46,121 nt of DNA, taken from positions 1 to 46,121 of the forward strand of contig NZ_ANOH01000489.1 in assembly GCF_000346505.1 (NCBI RefSeq), written 5' to 3'. The notes beneath the pieces were generated by a model. The model was not told the origin of the DNA, did not search any database, and worked only from the letters and a program-made list of their open reading frames with translations. Below are positions 26,886-35,577 of the stretch, piece after piece. A program made the translations under genes and the position numbers. How positions within the stretch are numbered: the stretch's first letter is position 1; each line of letters opens with the position of its first letter. The DNA comes from Aporhodopirellula sallentina SM41. GTDB lineage: Bacteria > Planctomycetota > Planctomycetia > Pirellulales > Pirellulaceae.

Positions 26886-27779
26886 GTGGGCGGCGGCCGG
26901 AATGATCAAACGAGACCGATCGGCGAATGCCCCACGGGCACTGACGCATTTCTTCGATCCAACGTCTGCAACCGGAAACAACCCGTGCATATCGAAACGG
27001 CTGAAAATTGGGGACACCTACAAGACCTTCTGCTCGGCGGTGCCTGGAACGACCAGCTCGGCCGCTTTCGATCTTCCTGTGCATTCCGCGGACTTTCCGA
27101 CGCCGCCTACCCGCTCGACACCACGTTGATCCGCCTCGGCGGCGCCTTCGATCGGCTCGAGCAACACCTGCTGCGTAACTTCAAAAAGTACGCCCATCGC
27201 AATGTAGTCGCCCGTGACTCGTACTGGCACTGGCTCTCACTCGCCCAACACCATGGGTTGCCGACGCGACTGCTCGACTGGACTCACTCTCCGTTGATCG
27301 CCGCCCACTTTGCAACGGTCAGCACCGACAAAACGGATATCGATGGCGCGATCTGGCGAATCGATTACGAGCAAACTCACAAACTACTCCCCGTAAAGAT
27401 CCGCGACGCACTCCAAAAAGAAGGCGCCAACACCTTCACAACCGACATGCTCAATCACGCGGTATCCTCGCTGCGTGAACTCGACATGATGTCCGAAGAT
27501 CCCTTTCTCCTGTTCTTCGAGCCTCCCTCGATGGACGACCGGATCGTCAATCAGTACGCACTCTTTTCGGTGATGTCGAACGCCACTCTCGGGCTGAACA
27601 GTTGGATCGAGGAACACCCAGAGTTGTGCTGCAAAATACTGATACCTGCCGAACTGAAATGGGAAATCCGTGACAAACTCGATCAGTGCAACGTCACCGA
27701 ACGAGTCCTCTTTCCCGGCCTCGAAGGACTCAGCCGTTGGTTGCGAAGACACTACAGCCCGAAATCGCCCGCATCGTGA
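26886..27779 (+). CDS. FRG-domain protein
   Basis: Protein of up to 297 residues (GTG start at 26886; a second GTG at 26985, giving VHIETAENWGHLQDLLL, is closer to the usual family start and may be the true one). The FRG motif is CAFRGLSDAAYPL (F67, R68, G69), followed by LAQHHGLPTRLLDWTHSP, the second conserved block of the family, and then alpha-helical residues to the end. FRG domains occur in phage-defence and stress-related genes and are sometimes fused to toxins, but their activity is not established. There is no partner gene in tight linkage. The next gene is a short hypothetical 337 bp downstream. Confidence 0.85.
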   Translation: MGGGRNDQTRPIGECPTGTDAFLRSNVCNRKQPVHIETAENWGHLQDLLLGGAWNDQLGRFRSSCAFRGLSDAAYPLDTTLIRLGGAFDRLEQHLLRNFKKYAHRNVVARDSYWHWLSLAQHHGLPTRLLDWTHSPLIAAHFATVSTDKTDIDGAIWRIDYEQTHKLLPVKIRDALQKEGANTFTTDMLNHAVSSLRELDMMSEDPFLLFFEPPSMDDRIVNQYALFSVMSNATLGLNSWIEEHPELCCKILIPAELKWEIRDKLDQCNVTERVLFPGLEGLSRWLRRHYSPKSPAS

Positions 27780-27809
27780 ACGCGGTTGTTTTGTTCTAGA
27801 GACTGGTTT

Positions 27810-27833
27810 CGGTCTCGGGGAGACCGAGCTACG
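27810..27833 (-). repeat. short GTAG-footed hairpin (REP-like)
   Basis: The minus strand reads GTAG followed by CT and the hairpin CGGTCTCCCCGAGACCG, a foot plus simple stem arrangement like classical REP elements. It lies 30 bp after the FRG gene and could also help end its transcript. Confidence 0.7.
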
Positions 27834-27995
27834 TGGGAGCGGGGCAGGGGAGGGAAAGACAGAATTTGCGGAGGGCGTGGATGCTTGGAATCTCTGGCCC
27901 GTGATTTGCATCCGAGATGTATTCGATTCAACACAATCGTAAACATCCCTGCAATCCTAGTGGTGCGTCACGATCAAGTATGAGGGATCAAGGCC

Positions 27996-28063
27996 GTAGC
28001 GAAAGTCGCCAAGACTTTCGGTGATTCACCAGCCCTCCCAAAACTCTTGGCGAGTTTCGCTAC
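27996..28063. repeat. family 2 palindromic element
   Basis: It starts GTAGCGAAAGTCGCCAAGAC and ends CTTGGCGAGTTTCGCTAC. It is the third copy of the pair at 25240 and 25345 and fills most of the gap before the next gene. Confidence 0.87.
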
Positions 28064-28116
28064 CCGAAAACTAGGCATTGACGCACCACGAGACATCTCT
28101 GGAGAGTACGAAACCC

Positions 28117-28416
28117 ATGGCTACGCTCAACGTTCACTGGCGCCACACCGCGTTTTCCCACGATGCCGGCATGCGAACGAACCAAGAAACCGCTCGGATG
28201 AATACCGACGCGGCGCGCACCGGCGTTCTCACCGATGAACATCAAGAGGTCAATGACAACCGACCCGTCCTCGTCGAAGACGCGACCGGCAGAGTCTACC
28301 GTCCAGCCGACCTACCGCCCGATACGCGTGTCGTCGTCAGCGATCCCAATCATCTCAATGACACCATCGTTGACCACGCAAAGCGAGCTGGATTCGAAAT
28401 CCAAGTAAACGCATAG
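28117..28416 (+). CDS. hypothetical protein (99 aa)
   Basis: Small soluble protein starting MATLNVHWRHTAFSHDAG, with GGAGAG about 10 bases upstream of the ATG; a TTG at 28078 would add 13 residues but lies at the edge of the family 2 element. The central part PVLVEDATGRVYRPADLPPD is followed by an alpha/beta-looking end (HLNDTIVDHAKRAGFEIQV). There is no signal peptide and I recognise no family. The gene stands alone between an FRG gene and a large leftward gene. Confidence 0.6.
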   Translation: MATLNVHWRHTAFSHDAGMRTNQETARMNTDAARTGVLTDEHQEVNDNRPVLVEDATGRVYRPADLPPDTRVVVSDPNHLNDTIVDHAKRAGFEIQVNA

Positions 28417-28479
28417 CGCCTCGCCAAAAGAGAACGCGCTACACACCCAGCCACGAGCGATTCGCCGCCGGCTCTCGCA

Positions 28480-30864
28480 TCACTGAGACGGAGTCGCTCG
28501 TGTCTCGAACACCCACCGGCTCGTGGCGGTTCGGTCTAACGGCAAGTTGAAAGTAACTCGGTACGTGTTCGTAGCCGAATCAAAATCCACCTGCCAAAAA
28601 TCCATACCATGCACCGATTGGTCCAGAGTCACGCGGCGGCCATCGACCACCTCATGCAACTCAAAACCTTCCGAATTCGGTATGCCTCGAAACTGAATCG
28701 GGACCGCCCCCACACCGCCGTTGATTTCCATCGAAACGGTCGACTGCTCCACATCAACCACCACCGGATACCGCTGGCGCAACCGACCACCATCCACAGT
28801 CACTCGCAAGTCATTCCTGTTCACTTCGCGGTAGGTCGTTTTCCAGGATGACGGACTAGCCTCCAAGTGGTCGCGAAACGATTCGTTCGGACCGTAGTAG
28901 TCGTCCGCGACTCTTGGCAGAGTGATTAGCTCGAGATCCAACTCGATTCGATCTCCCTTGCGAAAACGCCGCATTCCCCCGGGAGGCAATAACTCGAGGT
29001 CCAGGTTGGTCGGTTCCGATCCATAGGAAGGACACCGGATCGTCGGCTTCTCATAATCTCGCCCGTTGATTTCCGCGTGATAGCGACGAACGATCAAGGA
29101 TCGGTAGCCGTTCGGTTTGCTGCGTTTCGCCCCCGCTTCGGACGCGCCGGTGAACGAAACCCAATGCGGCGCGTCACCGGTGAGCTCAGTGGATTTCAAA
29201 AACAGTTCGCCTTTGGGAACGTCAACCGGAACGTCCAGGGATCGAATGATCCCCTCTGCATTGCCGTAGTCCAACCGCGGCGTTTGATAGGTAAACGTTC
29301 GCCCGAGTTTGAAAAGCCAAACCTTTTCGACGTCCAGATCACGTTCGAACTCATACACCAAATTCATGAACGTTCGACAGTAATCGTCGGTCCGCAAGGT
29401 TTGCACGCGAGCGGTAAACTCGACCTCGCGGTCCTGCCCGTAATATCCCTCATGGCGAACATCCGTGAGGCAGGGGCCGTGCGACAGGTACGCGGTTTTG
29501 AGTCCGTTGGGAAAGTATTTCGCCTGCCGCGTGTCACTTAGGTTGAGCCAATCACCTCCCCAACCCGCGTTGGTCCATCCCCACTTCTTCCCTTTTTCGC
29601 CATCACGCATCATCAATGTTCGGATATCCGTGACCGCGACGTTGACCAGACTCATGTCCATGTCGAAACAAATCGTCTCGCCCCACGAACCGATCGCCAA
29701 CTGGTCCCATCGACCATTGCCGCCATACCCGATCAAACACAATTGCGCATGACTCGCCGCAGGAAGTGTCCCATAGAAACCGTAGACCATCTTCAATCGA
29801 TAAGTGGTCGGCTCATCTGCGGGCGGCAAAATCGTGTACGTCATGACGTAGGATCCCATCGGTGCGTAGTGCCAGTTTTTGCTCAACTGAACGGGCAGCC
29901 CGTTCGGCCTGCCTGCTTCGTCACAGAGAACCGGACAAACCCCGACAACACTCGCGGGAGGACGCAGGTCAATCAAAAGAGGAACAGACCCGTCTGCTCC
30001 CGCAACGGTGATCTCAAACTCATCGTACTCGCGCAGTTCGCGTGAAGCGGGCCCTCGTCGCCTTCTCAGATCCTCCGCGGTTGCGACGTAGCAGTTTTTG
30101 AGACGATCGAAGCGGACTGGTAGAGCCTTGCCGCCGACCACGGAAACCGACACCTCGGCTGAATCAGCATTCGGTCGCGAGATTGGCGAGTCCTGCATGC
30201 AACAGGTGACGGACAGTTGCTTTTCCTGGCCGTCGCGCAGCGGTCCCTCAAACGCAGTCGTTTCCTGCCATTTCCCCACACGGCTATCCACACCGAGTCG
30301 CATCTCGCAACGATTACAATCCATTGCACCGGAGACGATCAGATTCAACGTCAAGGAATCCGGCCAAGCCACCAAATCCATGCGAGCATCGCACTTCAGA
30401 ATACGTCCCGCCTCTGACCGAAAGTGAAGATCCAGGAAGTCATAGTGCTGAACGAAACGCCCTGACTCCCATAGCCGTACCGAAGAGAGATGTTTGACGC
30501 CTGACTGCAGTCCCGCCTCGCATGTTCGCGCGACATACTGCACCCCGTCAACTTCCATTTCGATCAGCAACTCAGCGTCAGGAAGCTGCAGGAATTTTTC
30601 CGTCTTGTGCTGAACGGCTTGTTCATAACTCACCGAGTTCTCAATCCACCCAAGCCGAAAACGATCAAAGTCGGCAACATCGAGGATCATCGCATACCGA
30701 TTGGTCTCGATCGCAAAGACATCCGCGCTCGGGTCGTTCGCGTTCTTTCGCCATCCATTGAACCAGCAACTGAACGTAAACTCTTCGGCAATGGCAGGCG
30801 TCCACGTCGAGACGAAACACCCCAACACAAACAGGGCGATCCATCGCAACGGGGCGTCATGCAT
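28480..30864 (-). CDS. large secreted protein of unknown function
   Basis: Protein of 794 residues from ATG at 30864, which starts a signal peptide (MHDAPLRWIALFVLGCFVST, cleavage after PAIAEE region). The longer frame to 31089 encodes an Arg-rich, implausible N-terminus. The mature protein is rich in beta-strand patterns; the middle carries IGYGGNGRWDQLAIGSWGE and WGWTNAGWGGDWLNLSD, and the C-terminal third has several Ig-like-looking strands (RYPVVVDVEQSTVSMEINGG). I recognise no catalytic motif and no family. The Trp/Gly-rich centre suggests carbohydrate or polysaccharide recognition (inference, weak). It is the longest single-domain-unknown product in the window. Confidence 0.7.
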   Translation of the reverse strand: MHDAPLRWIALFVLGCFVSTWTPAIAEEFTFSCWFNGWRKNANDPSADVFAIETNRYAMILDVADFDRFRLGWIENSVSYEQAVQHKTEKFLQLPDAELLIEMEVDGVQYVARTCEAGLQSGVKHLSSVRLWESGRFVQHYDFLDLHFRSEAGRILKCDARMDLVAWPDSLTLNLIVSGAMDCNRCEMRLGVDSRVGKWQETTAFEGPLRDGQEKQLSVTCCMQDSPISRPNADSAEVSVSVVGGKALPVRFDRLKNCYVATAEDLRRRRGPASRELREYDEFEITVAGADGSVPLLIDLRPPASVVGVCPVLCDEAGRPNGLPVQLSKNWHYAPMGSYVMTYTILPPADEPTTYRLKMVYGFYGTLPAASHAQLCLIGYGGNGRWDQLAIGSWGETICFDMDMSLVNVAVTDIRTLMMRDGEKGKKWGWTNAGWGGDWLNLSDTRQAKYFPNGLKTAYLSHGPCLTDVRHEGYYGQDREVEFTARVQTLRTDDYCRTFMNLVYEFERDLDVEKVWLFKLGRTFTYQTPRLDYGNAEGIIRSLDVPVDVPKGELFLKSTELTGDAPHWVSFTGASEAGAKRSKPNGYRSLIVRRYHAEINGRDYEKPTIRCPSYGSEPTNLDLELLPPGGMRRFRKGDRIELDLELITLPRVADDYYGPNESFRDHLEASPSSWKTTYREVNRNDLRVTVDGGRLRQRYPVVVDVEQSTVSMEINGGVGAVPIQFRGIPNSEGFELHEVVDGRRVTLDQSVHGMDFWQVDFDSATNTYRVTFNLPLDRTATSRWVFETRATPSQ

Positions 30865-31334
30865 TCGCGGCCGACGGCGTTCGTCGGATCGACAGGACCT
30901 CATCGAATCCACAAGGACAGCTTTTCGAAGAACAAGGTTTTCATGCATGACAACTGGAATACTTCGGCGGAAACGAACAGGCAGGCAAACGGTTCTCGGG
31001 CAGGGCAACGAGCCCTCCAAATGCCGAACCAGCAACTCGAACAAACACAAACAAGCGATCATCAGCAACAACAATCGTCTGCTATCCAACGTCTAGATCA
31101 TCGCTCAGAGAGACACAGCGTGCCGAGTGAGATTCGGTGCAAACGCTTCCATCATGCAACGTTCATGACGCAAAGACATGGTGCAAACGTAGGACAAGGG
31201 AGAAATAGGCGGGGAAAAACGCGCAGCGCATGCGGTGAAGGTTTGTCGATTTACCAGCCCGCTGCGCCAGCGAGGGATCACACACAACCACTCACTGACC
31301 GGTTTGTCGATTTAATCAAGAGCCAACCTGCTTT

Positions 31335-31400
31335 CGTTTAACCGGTAGCCGTAGGCGACGTGCAGTGGCAAGTAGGTCGCCTTCGGCTACCCGTTAAACG
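31335..31400. repeat. family 4 palindromic element
   Basis: CGTTTAACCGGTAGCCGTAG starts the left arm and CTTCGGCTACCCGTTAAACG closes the right arm; the 25-bp arms pair with about three mismatches. The inner part again shows GTAGCC...GGCTAC. Confidence 0.85.
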
Positions 31401-31417
31401 CAATAACGTTCAATTTT

Positions 31418-31484
31418 CGTTTAACCCGTGCCCGAAGGGTAGGTTGCGTTCCGTCAAGCGTCGCCTACGGCTACCGGTTAAACG
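31418..31484. repeat. family 4 palindromic element, diverged
   Basis: It starts CGTTTAACCCGTGCCCGAAG and ends CTACGGCTACCGGTTAAACG. The outer 9 bp are a perfect inverted repeat; the inner arms are less well matched than in the element at 31335. Confidence 0.75.
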
Positions 31485-31678
31485 AAAACGCCACAACCCG
31501 GTGCTTCATTGAACGGTATTGCCGTAAAACGAATAAATCAACAAGCCGTGACGCATCGGGCTGGTATCCGTTGGCTAACCTCGGGGCTTCTCATCAAATG
31601 AACAGTCCCGTGAGGGAGGATTGCGTTGAGGGGAAGCCTGTGTCCGGGAGGATTGGGCAAGGCAAAGTAAGCCAGGTC

Positions 31679-31757
31679 GGAGCAGGGCAGAGCGGGGCAG
31701 GGCAGAGCGGGGCAGGGCAGGGCAGAGCAGAGCAGGGCGGAACAAGGCAGGGCGGGG
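31679..31757 (+). repeat. G-rich tandem repeat (GGGCAGAGC units)
   Basis: Repeated 5- and 15-base units based on GGGCAGGGCAGAGCG, with the plus strand almost free of T. It is open in several frames, which explains the Gly/Gln-rich ORF here. Confidence 0.85.
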
Positions 31758-32288
31758 TGGTCGAAAATGCGACGATAATCGCGAAAGAATCGAGCGGCTA
31801 ATTCCGATTCGGAGCCTCAACTCAGACTCCACCGACGACACCTCGTCGGCTCTCTTTGCTTGGAACCGTTGGCGTATGGCGAAATCGCACGTGGAAATCG
31901 CACCAAGGAATCTTCAGGCAATTCCGACTCACACGACCATCCTATCCCCCGCAATCTGCCTATAGCGAACATTTTGCGGCAACCAGGCAAGCATTCACGA
32001 CAACCGCGAGCCCATTGAAGACAGCCACGAACCGGCCCACGCCGCGGCATGTCGATCACCCGGACGGCCGCTTTAGCCGCGAGCGACAAACGATTCCTTC
32101 ACGAAACGTTCTTCATCGGTGGCTCATACCGCGATCAAACGCGAGCCAATCTTTACCGAAGGCATCTCACACAATCATCAAATCTAAATATGCGTCTGCT
32201 AAAAATCCGCTCGTCGCTATCCCCGACATGACCTTCCCACCGACGTCCGACACCGGACGAAATCGTCCCCAACAAAAGTGAATATTTC

Positions 32289-33494
32289 ATGGCGCTTCAG
32301 TGGCTTGCTAATCGTTGCTTTACTGCGGTCCACCGTCAGAATTTGGTTTACAACACTTGCTGGGAAGATCCGGAAATCGATCGACGAGCTTTGGAACTAA
32401 CTTCCGAAGACAGCGTCGCATTGATCACCTCGGCTGGCTGTAACGCTCTGGATTACGCACTCGAGAGTCCCCGCGAGGTGCACGCGATCGACGTCAATCC
32501 GCTACAAAACGCGTTATTGGAATTGAAGATCGCGGCAATCAACACGCTGCACCACGATGACTTTTTCCAACTCTTCGGCAAAGGTCGCCACGAACAATGG
32601 CAGTCACTCTATCGTGATGCCGTCCGCGACCAACTCAGCCCCGAAGCGAAAAAAGTCTGGGACCTGCGCAGCAATTTCTTCGACGGCAGCCATCGCCGAC
32701 GCAGTTTCTACTTTCGTGGCACATCGGGTTTGTTCGCTTGGCTGATCAATCGATATGTCAAACGCTCTTCGGAACTGCGTGCCGCGATTGATGAACTGCT
32801 CGAAGCACCCGACATCGAAAGCCAACGTGAAATCTATGCCCGTCGAAACGTCGACCGGCTCCTCTGGACGCGTCCCTTGCGTTGGGCGCTTCGCCGTGAC
32901 ACGACGATGGCCATGCTCGGCGTGCCGCGCAGCCAACGCAACCAAATCGATCGCGACTACCCAGGAGGCATCGCCGGGTTCATCCAAGACCGCATTGCGT
33001 CGGTCTTTCAGAACACTCCGCTGAAACAAAACTACTTCTGGCGAGTTTACTTGACCGGCGAATACACCCAGGATTGCTGCCCCGAATACCTGCGTGCGTG
33101 CAACTTCGACCGTTTGAAAGACGGCCTTGCGAATCGCATTTCGGTCCACACCTCCACGATCGAAACGTTCCTGAACCATCATCAAGGCTCGATCTCTCGG
33201 TTCGTCCTGCTCGATCACATGGACTGGCTCTACGATCGATATCCAGAACACCTCGCGAGCGAATGGCAGGCGATCCTCGATCGCGCCGCATCGCACTCGC
33301 GTGTGCTGTGGCGGAGCGCCGCGTTGGAGGTCGACTTCATCGACCCGTTGCAGGTTTGGTACGATGGGAAACGTTGTCGCCTCGGTGAACTGCTCTCTTA
33401 TCACCGCGAACTCGCTCAAGAACTCCACAACTCCGATCGCGTGAACACCTACGGCAGCTTCTACATTGCGGACGTCAAAGGCATGGCAGCATGA
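32289..33494 (+). CDS. btaA: BtaA: S-adenosylmethionine:diacylglycerol 3-amino-3-carboxypropyltransferase
   Basis: First enzyme of betaine-lipid (DGTS) synthesis: it moves the 3-amino-3-carboxypropyl group of S-adenosylmethionine to diacylglycerol. Protein of 401 residues (DUF3419). Family signatures are NLVYNTCWEDPEIDRRALEL near the N-terminus, ALITSAGCNALDYALESP (SAM-binding loop), HAIDVNPLQNALLELK and, towards the end, DHMDWLYDRYPEHLASEW. The stop overlaps the start of btaB (ATGA, 33491-33494), so the pair is translationally coupled. In known bacteria the pathway is induced by phosphate limitation to replace phospholipids; no Pho-box-like sequence is evident upstream here. Confidence 0.93.
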   Translation: MALQWLANRCFTAVHRQNLVYNTCWEDPEIDRRALELTSEDSVALITSAGCNALDYALESPREVHAIDVNPLQNALLELKIAAINTLHHDDFFQLFGKGRHEQWQSLYRDAVRDQLSPEAKKVWDLRSNFFDGSHRRRSFYFRGTSGLFAWLINRYVKRSSELRAAIDELLEAPDIESQREIYARRNVDRLLWTRPLRWALRRDTTMAMLGVPRSQRNQIDRDYPGGIAGFIQDRIASVFQNTPLKQNYFWRVYLTGEYTQDCCPEYLRACNFDRLKDGLANRISVHTSTIETFLNHHQGSISRFVLLDHMDWLYDRYPEHLASEWQAILDRAASHSRVLWRSAALEVDFIDPLQVWYDGKRCRLGELLSYHRELAQELHNSDRVNTYGSFYIADVKGMAA

Positions 33495-34219
33495 GTGCCT
33501 GGGCAAGCGATTTTCGAGTCCTGCGGCAACTGCTGCTTCACCGAACGACAGGCAACACCCACCAGGACCGGCTCGAGAGTTTCTACGGAAAACAGGCCGG
33601 TGACTACGACGGCTTTCGATCGAGACTGCTGCACGGGCGACGACCGCTGATCGAAAAAATCGAATTCGAGAAAGGTGGCGTCTGGGTTGACCTCGGTTGC
33701 GGCACCGGTGAAAACCTGACTCTCGCCGGCGACCGGGCACGTGAACTGTCCGAGGTACATCTAGTCGACCTCTCACCATCCCTGCTGAAGTTCGCCGAGC
33801 ATCGCGGGTCGCAGGACGGACCGGTCGTCAAAACGCACCTGGCCGACGCGACCACCTTTCAGGCAATCGACCGGCAGGCCGACCTGGTCACTTTTTCGTA
33901 CTCCCTCACCATGATCCCGGATTGGTTTGCCGCGGTCGAGGCGGCGATCAAACTTCTCCGGCCGGGCGGGCAAATCGGCGTCACCGATTTCTACGTTTCT
34001 CGGAAACATGCCGACAAGGGCATGCACCAACACGGCGGGCTGCGACGGGCGTTCTGGCAGCACTGGTTCGCCGCCGACAACGTGTTCCTCAATGGGGACC
34101 ACTTGGCGATGCTGCAGCGTCATTTCGAAACGGTGCACCTGAGCGAAAACTTTGGCAAGGTTCCGTACCTGCCACTGCTGCGCGCCCCCTATTACGTCTA
34201 CGTCGGACGCCGCGTTTGA
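33491..34219 (+). CDS. btaB: BtaB: betaine-lipid N-methyltransferase
   Basis: Class I SAM-dependent methyltransferase of 242 residues that would methylate the diacylglyceryl-homoserine made by BtaA three times to give DGTS. Motif I is VWVDLGCGTGENLTLAG, then VHLVDLSPSLLKFAEHR and LVTFSYSLTMIPDWFAAVEA; IGVTDFYVSRK lies in the C-terminal half. The ATG overlaps the btaA stop by four bases. The function is inferred from this coupling and the family pattern, and it agrees with the separate btaA and btaB genes of alphaproteobacteria. Confidence 0.9.
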   Translation: MSAWASDFRVLRQLLLHRTTGNTHQDRLESFYGKQAGDYDGFRSRLLHGRRPLIEKIEFEKGGVWVDLGCGTGENLTLAGDRARELSEVHLVDLSPSLLKFAEHRGSQDGPVVKTHLADATTFQAIDRQADLVTFSYSLTMIPDWFAAVEAAIKLLRPGGQIGVTDFYVSRKHADKGMHQHGGLRRAFWQHWFAADNVFLNGDHLAMLQRHFETVHLSENFGKVPYLPLLRAPYYVYVGRRV

Positions 34220-34516
34220 GCACGCCTCGCTGACGGAGCGTGTTCACGAAACTTTCACGCCGGCCGGGCTCTGTCCCCCGAAGGTTCGTCGGGATGGCAA
34301 AAAGTCATAAGACGATTCACGCCAAACCTCTCTTTCGCCAGAAGATTACGGCCCGGGCAACCAGCGCGGATGACGCCCAAACACAGGGCCGCAATCTATG
34401 GAATGAACGTCAACCCCGGCGACCGGAACGCTGCCGCGAACATACCGCGTCTTCTGGCAAAAATGCCTGCTGCGTCGTCTGGTTTCCGGCCATACGTGTG
34501 GCTAGATTGTTCGGCT

Positions 34517-35332
34517 ATGAACACGAACAACCTTTTTGACCTTAGTAATGATGTCGCCGTTGTGATCGGCGGCACAGGCGAACTCGGCGGCCACATGGCC
34601 GAGGCCCTCGGATCCGCCGGAGCGAAAATCGCTGTCGTCGGCCGCAACGCGGAACGCGGCAACGCCCGTGCCGAGAAGATTGTGGCCGCGGGTGGCGACG
34701 CGAAATTTTTCGCCGCCGATGGACTTAAGAAAGAGTCGCTCCAATCCGCCAATGACGCGATCACCGAGTGGGCCGGCACGCCGACCGTGCTCGTCAACGC
34801 CGCCGGGGGCAACCACCCCGACGCCACGATTCCACCGGGAGGCGACATCTGCGGCCTGCCGATTGACGCCTGGCAATCGGTGTTCGACCTCAACCTGGTC
34901 GGCGGTGCCTTGTTGCCGAGCCAAGTGTTCGCGCCCGCGATGATCAAATCCGGCGTCGGCAGCATCATCAACATCGCGTCGATGTCCGGCATCATCCCGC
35001 TCTCGCGAGTCGTCGCGTACTCCGCCGCCAAAGCAGCCGTGATCAACTTCACGATGTGGCTCTCGCGTGAATGGGCCACGACCGGTGTCCGGGTCAACGC
35101 CATCAGCCCTGGATTCTTCCCCGCCGAACAAAACCGCAAACTGCTGTTCAATGACGACGGCACGTACACCGAACGCGGCGGCCAAATCATCGGCCACACC
35201 CCGATGGCTCGGTTCGGTAAACCCGAAGAACTCGCCGGAGCCGCGATTTGGCTAGCGAGCCGAAACGCGTCTTCGTTCGTGACCGGCCAAAACATTGCCG
35301 TCGATGGTGGTTTCGCATCGGTCACGATCTGA
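34517..35332 (+). CDS. SDR oxidoreductase, probable D-mannonate oxidoreductase (fructuronate reductase)
   Basis: Classical short-chain dehydrogenase of 271 residues. The ATG at 34517 is chosen because MNTNNLFDLSNDVAVVIGGT leads straight into the cofactor loop GGTGELGGH; the frame open from 34370 adds unconserved residues. Other motifs: NAAGG, SIINIASMSG, catalytic YSAAK, and the C-terminal NAISPGFFPAEQNRKLL with HTPMARFGKPEEL. The GFFPAEQNR/PMxRFG pattern is typical of SDR-type D-mannonate oxidoreductases. With the KDG kinase 245 bp downstream on the same strand, it suggests a uronate route: fructuronate to mannonate, then KDG, then KDPG. The mannonate dehydratase is not in the window. Confidence 0.75.
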   Translation: MNTNNLFDLSNDVAVVIGGTGELGGHMAEALGSAGAKIAVVGRNAERGNARAEKIVAAGGDAKFFAADGLKKESLQSANDAITEWAGTPTVLVNAAGGNHPDATIPPGGDICGLPIDAWQSVFDLNLVGGALLPSQVFAPAMIKSGVGSIINIASMSGIIPLSRVVAYSAAKAAVINFTMWLSREWATTGVRVNAISPGFFPAEQNRKLLFNDDGTYTERGGQIIGHTPMARFGKPEELAGAAIWLASRNASSFVTGQNIAVDGGFASVTI

Positions 35333-35577
35333 CCGACTAACTCAACCGAAACACCATGTTGCATCGCCGGAGTCTCGAACCCGCGACAAACTCCTCGAGT
35401 TCGAGACACCGCACGTCAGAAACACCGAGGCGGCGAGAGCGAATCGACGCCGATTTGCCGCCATCCTCCGTTAACCCGACAACGTTCTTGGTCACCGACG
35501 CGTCGGTCGCATTTGATTGACGCGGTTTCCACAACGCATCCCAATCGATCTTCCATCTTCACACTAAAGTTCTCAGC

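Larger units (their letters stand above)
30865..32288. other. 1.4-kb intergenic with palindromes and a G-rich tandem repeat
   Basis: No credible ORF; the frame at 31571-31801 translates the G-rich tandem repeat into Gly/Gln repeats and is probably not a gene. Contents seen: GGTTTGTCGATTTA at 31240 and again at 31301, two family 4 palindromes (31335, 31418), and the G-rich repeat at 31679-31757. A promoter for btaA should lie near 32200-32280, but neither boxes nor an E. coli-type Pho box could be assigned. Confidence 0.5.

Noticed and set aside
30865-31089. 75-residue N-terminal extension of the large secreted protein
   Set aside because: The ATG at 30864 begins a normal signal peptide; the extension is Arg-rich and would bury it.
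31571-31801. Gly/Gln-repeat protein of 76 residues
   Set aside because: The frame is made by the G-rich tandem repeat and is open in other frames too; no ribosome site or conserved part was seen.
34240-34539. 99-codon frame between btaB and the SDR gene
   Set aside because: Arg/Lys-rich, overlaps the clear SDR start, and shows no domain.
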